The translations under genes were made by a program, and so were the position numbers. A stretch of 8,489 bases of DNA from Lachnospiraceae bacterium UBA4316 (GTDB lineage Bacteria > Bacillota > Clostridia > Lachnospirales > Lachnospiraceae), in contig DGUG01000161.1 in the NCBI GenBank assembly GCA_002394535.1, positions 1-8,489 of the forward strand, written 5' to 3'. The number at the start of each line of letters is the position of its first letter. Within the stretch, counting starts at the first letter, position 1. The notes under the pieces were generated by a model. The model was not told the origin of the DNA. It saw only the letters and a list, made by a program, of their open reading frames with translations, and ran no database searches. This document shows positions 6,563 to 8,489 of this stretch, piece by piece.

Positions 6563-7009
6563 TCAGTAGAATTTCTCCTTTCCTTCCTTCTCCGGATTTA
6601 CCCAGTCGCTCCACGAGGGCTGTATCTTCTCAATCTTCAGCGGCTCTCCGGCCTTTACAACAATCTGAAAATCATCCTCGTAAACTATCTCTCCCGGCAT
6701 GTTTGTATAAACTACATAATACGGATGGTTGTATTTCTCGAGGAGCCACATCGCAGGTTTGATGAGTTTCATCATCATTTCAGTGTTTTCTGTCTTGAAA
6801 AAACACACAACGTTTTCACGCCTCATGCACTGCGGCGGCCAGGGAAGTATCTCCGCGAACCATGCATCTATCTCCCTGAACAGATCCGCATCTTCCTCTT
6901 CCATTATGTTGTTTTGGATGAGTCCCCAGCACATGCTGAAGATTCCTTTCGGATACAGGGTATTCTCGGCAAGTTCCCTTCCCTGTATTCTGACATACTT
7001 AAAATCCAT
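6563..7009 (-). CDS. 148-aa protein of unknown function, coupled to the PurF-like gene
   Basis: Not recognised. It is a small soluble protein with no signal peptide or membrane helix. It has an N-terminal region with GIFSMCWGLIQNN (22-34), an acidic helix (EEEDADLFREIDAWFAEIL), PWPPQCMRRENVVCFFKT (56-73), and then a helix-strand unit TENTEMMMKLIKPAMWLLEKY leading to HPYYVVYTNMPGEIVYEDDFQIVVKA. The pattern suggests a compact alpha/beta domain. The ATG has a GGAG site about 7 bases upstream that begins almost on the stop codon of the PurF-like gene (13-base gap), so the two are very probably co-transcribed and co-translated. A partner or accessory role for the PurF-like protein is a guess from this linkage only. 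Confidence 0.82.
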   Translation of the reverse strand: MDFKYVRIQGRELAENTLYPKGIFSMCWGLIQNNIMEEEDADLFREIDAWFAEILPWPPQCMRRENVVCFFKTENTEMMMKLIKPAMWLLEKYNHPYYVVYTNMPGEIVYEDDFQIVVKAGEPLKIEKIQPSWSDWVNPEKEGKEKFY

Positions 7010-7021
7010 ATCTATCTCCGA

Positions 7022-8467
7022 TTACTTGTTGCACCCGCCACAGGAAGCACAACAATTGCTGCAGTCACCCTGCTTGTCCCAGCAATACGTACACAATTTT
7101 GATTTATCTATTCCAACCGACTTAACCATGTCATCCAGACGATGAAACCTAAGCGACGTAAATCCCAGCTGCTTTCTTATCGCTTCAAGCATTTCTTTAT
7201 AATTCGCGCTGTCGGGATCCGCGTAAGTAGCAAGCACTTCATCGGATACGTTCTCTCCCTCTCTCTCCCTGATTATCCTTCTGGTTATCAGGTCGTACTC
7301 AGAGTTTGATCTTGAGAAATTGAGGAATTTACATCCGTACAAAAGCGGAGGACAGGCCGGTCTTATATGCACTTCTTTTGCACCGCTGTTGTACAGGAAT
7401 TCCGTAGTCTCGCGAAGCTGTGTTCCCCGGACTATGGAATCATCTATCAGAAGCAGTGACTTGTCTCTTATCAGAGCATCAACCGGTATAAGTTTCATAT
7501 GGGCGATTAGATTTCTCATACTCTGATCGGTAGGCATGAAAGATCTGGGCCATGTCGGAGTGTATTTGATAAAAGGCCTTGCAAAAGGAATCCCCGATCT
7601 GTTTGCGTAGCCGATTGCATGAGCAATTCCCGAATCCGGTACCCCTGCAACTATATCCGGCTTCACATCATCTCGCCCGGCCAGCATTGCACCGCAGTTG
7701 TAGCGCATCTCTTCGACATTTACACCCTCGTAGGTTGATGTCGGATAACCATAATATATCCACAAAAATGTGCATATCTTCATTTCTTCGCCCGGAGGTA
7801 TTATCGTCTCGTAGCCCTCCGGAGTTATGTAAACTATTTCTCCCGGTCCGAGTTCCTTCTCATCCGAATACCCGAGATTGATATAGGCAAAACTTTCAAA
7901 CGAAACGCAGTATCCGTCATCCTTTCTGCCTATCATAACCGGCGTTCTTCCGTACATATCCCTGGCGGCATATATTCCCTTTTCCGTCATAATCATTAAC
8001 GTGACGGAGCCTTTTACTTTCTCCTGTACGAATCTTATTCCCTCTTTGAATGAATCCTTCTGATTTACAAGACAGGCAACAAGTTCCGTCGGATTGATAT
8101 TGCTTCCGCTCATTGCAAGAAACTGGGTACGGTTCGTTGAAACCTCGTCAACAAGTTCATTGAGATTATCTATCCTGCCCACCGTAGTTATGGCAAATGT
8201 TCCGAGGTGAGATCTGATAAGAAGCGGCTGCGGTTCATAATCGGATATACAGCCTATTCCGAGATTACCCTTAAGCTCCGTGACATCCCTGTCAAATTTG
8301 GTGCGGAAAGGAGAATTGGTTATGTTATGTATTGCCCTGTCAAACCCTTTTTCTCCGAACACGGTCATGCCGGCACGGCGTGTACCGAGATGCGAATGAT
8401 AATCGGTTCCGAAGAACAGATCCCACACGCAGTCTTTCTTTGAAGCTACACCAAAAAATCCTCCCAT
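7022..8467 (-). CDS. PurF-like amidophosphoribosyltransferase homologue lacking the glutaminase nucleophile
   Basis: 481 residues, with PurF layout: N-terminal Ntn-type glutaminase-like domain (about 2-230) then a PRPP-binding phosphoribosyltransferase domain. The PRPP loop is intact (LLLIDDSIVRGTQ, 338-350), as is GVPDSG (275-280). Cysteines sit where Bacillus-type PurF binds a 4Fe-4S cluster: C232 (ICTFLWIYYG), C379 (PPLLYGC), C459 and C462 (CTYC). True PurF forms phosphoribosylamine from PRPP and glutamine using an N-terminal Cys. Here the protein begins MGGFFGV, so that Cys is Gly. The usual HRGQ-type, RYxTAG, HNG and SDTE glutamine-site segments read SHLGTRR, GCISDYE, VGR and NPTE. Glutamine use is therefore unlikely; it may use ammonia, a partner, or another substrate. 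The tail adds CxxCCxxCxxC (469-479). The start is fixed by an AAGGAG site. Databases probably label such genes purF; I withhold the symbol. Confidence 0.93.
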   Translation of the reverse strand: MGGFFGVASKKDCVWDLFFGTDYHSHLGTRRAGMTVFGEKGFDRAIHNITNSPFRTKFDRDVTELKGNLGIGCISDYEPQPLLIRSHLGTFAITTVGRIDNLNELVDEVSTNRTQFLAMSGSNINPTELVACLVNQKDSFKEGIRFVQEKVKGSVTLMIMTEKGIYAARDMYGRTPVMIGRKDDGYCVSFESFAYINLGYSDEKELGPGEIVYITPEGYETIIPPGEEMKICTFLWIYYGYPTSTYEGVNVEEMRYNCGAMLAGRDDVKPDIVAGVPDSGIAHAIGYANRSGIPFARPFIKYTPTWPRSFMPTDQSMRNLIAHMKLIPVDALIRDKSLLLIDDSIVRGTQLRETTEFLYNSGAKEVHIRPACPPLLYGCKFLNFSRSNSEYDLITRRIIREREGENVSDEVLATYADPDSANYKEMLEAIRKQLGFTSLRFHRLDDMVKSVGIDKSKLCTYCWDKQGDCSNCCASCGGCNK

Positions 8468-8474
8468 AATATGT

Positions 8475-8480
8475 CTCCTT
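8475..8480 (-). promoter_or_regulatory. Ribosome binding site fixing the PurF-like start
   Basis: AAGGAG lies 7 bases before the ATG at 8467. This strong, well-spaced site supports the start and hence the reading that residue 2 is Gly rather than the catalytic Cys. Upstream sequence, including the promoter, lies outside the window. Confidence 0.85.
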
Positions 8481-8489
8481 GTTGTCTCT

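Noticed and set aside
8440..8489. Frameshift or wrong start hiding a catalytic Cys in the PurF-like protein
   Set aside because: The ATG has a well-spaced AAGGAG, the frame runs cleanly from it, and other glutamine-site residues are also altered, so the missing Cys is not explained by one error.
1..8489. CRISPR arrays, insertion sequences, tRNA or rRNA genes, attachment sites
   Set aside because: None seen. Coding density is near complete on one strand, no regularly spaced repeats occur, and no transposase-like or structural RNA sequence is recognisable.

Overview
The window looks like chromosomal DNA from a low-to-moderate-GC Firmicute, most likely a Lachnospiraceae-type clostridium. The evidence is a glutaminyl-tRNA synthetase of the clostridial kind, a clostridial-style HtpG (catalytic-site segment RELVSNGCDA), a DUF2225 zinc-ribbon protein, purine-rich Shine-Dalgarno sites and sigma-A-type promoters. 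This placement rests on recognising protein families by eye, not on a database search. All seven genes I accept are on the minus strand, so the window reads right to left.

Right end (8467 to 6563): a PurF-like amidophosphoribosyltransferase homologue is followed after 13 bases by a 148-aa protein I do not recognise. The PurF homologue keeps the PRPP loop and the probable Fe-S cysteines. It has lost the N-terminal catalytic cysteine and the other glutamine-site residues that I could align. It also carries a cysteine-rich C-terminal tail.

Middle (6536 to 1036): a good promoter (perfect TATAAT, 17-base spacer) precedes a tight five-gene run. The order is an unrecognised 456-aa protein, glnS, a DUF2225 zinc-ribbon protein, a small membrane-anchored Lys/Ala-rich helical protein, and a parvulin-type peptidyl-prolyl isomerase lipoprotein. 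Gaps are 33 and 18 bases, then a 4-base ATGA overlap, then a probable overlap at the lipoprotein start. This looks like one operon joining translation (GlnRS) to envelope or extracytoplasmic protein folding. That functional link is inference.

Left end (1055 to 1): the isomerase gene ends inside a perfect CIRCE operator (the HrcA site). The operator's spacer is itself palindromic, so the element is a 13-1-13 perfect palindrome. On the transcribed strand it is followed by six T's, so the same DNA can serve as the stop codon of one gene, the intrinsic terminator of its operon, and the heat-shock operator of the next gene. A sigma-A-type promoter follows at once and drives htpG (Hsp90), which runs off the left edge of the window.

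I see no mobile elements, tRNA or rRNA genes, or CRISPR arrays. No intergenic stretch exceeds about 110 bases.
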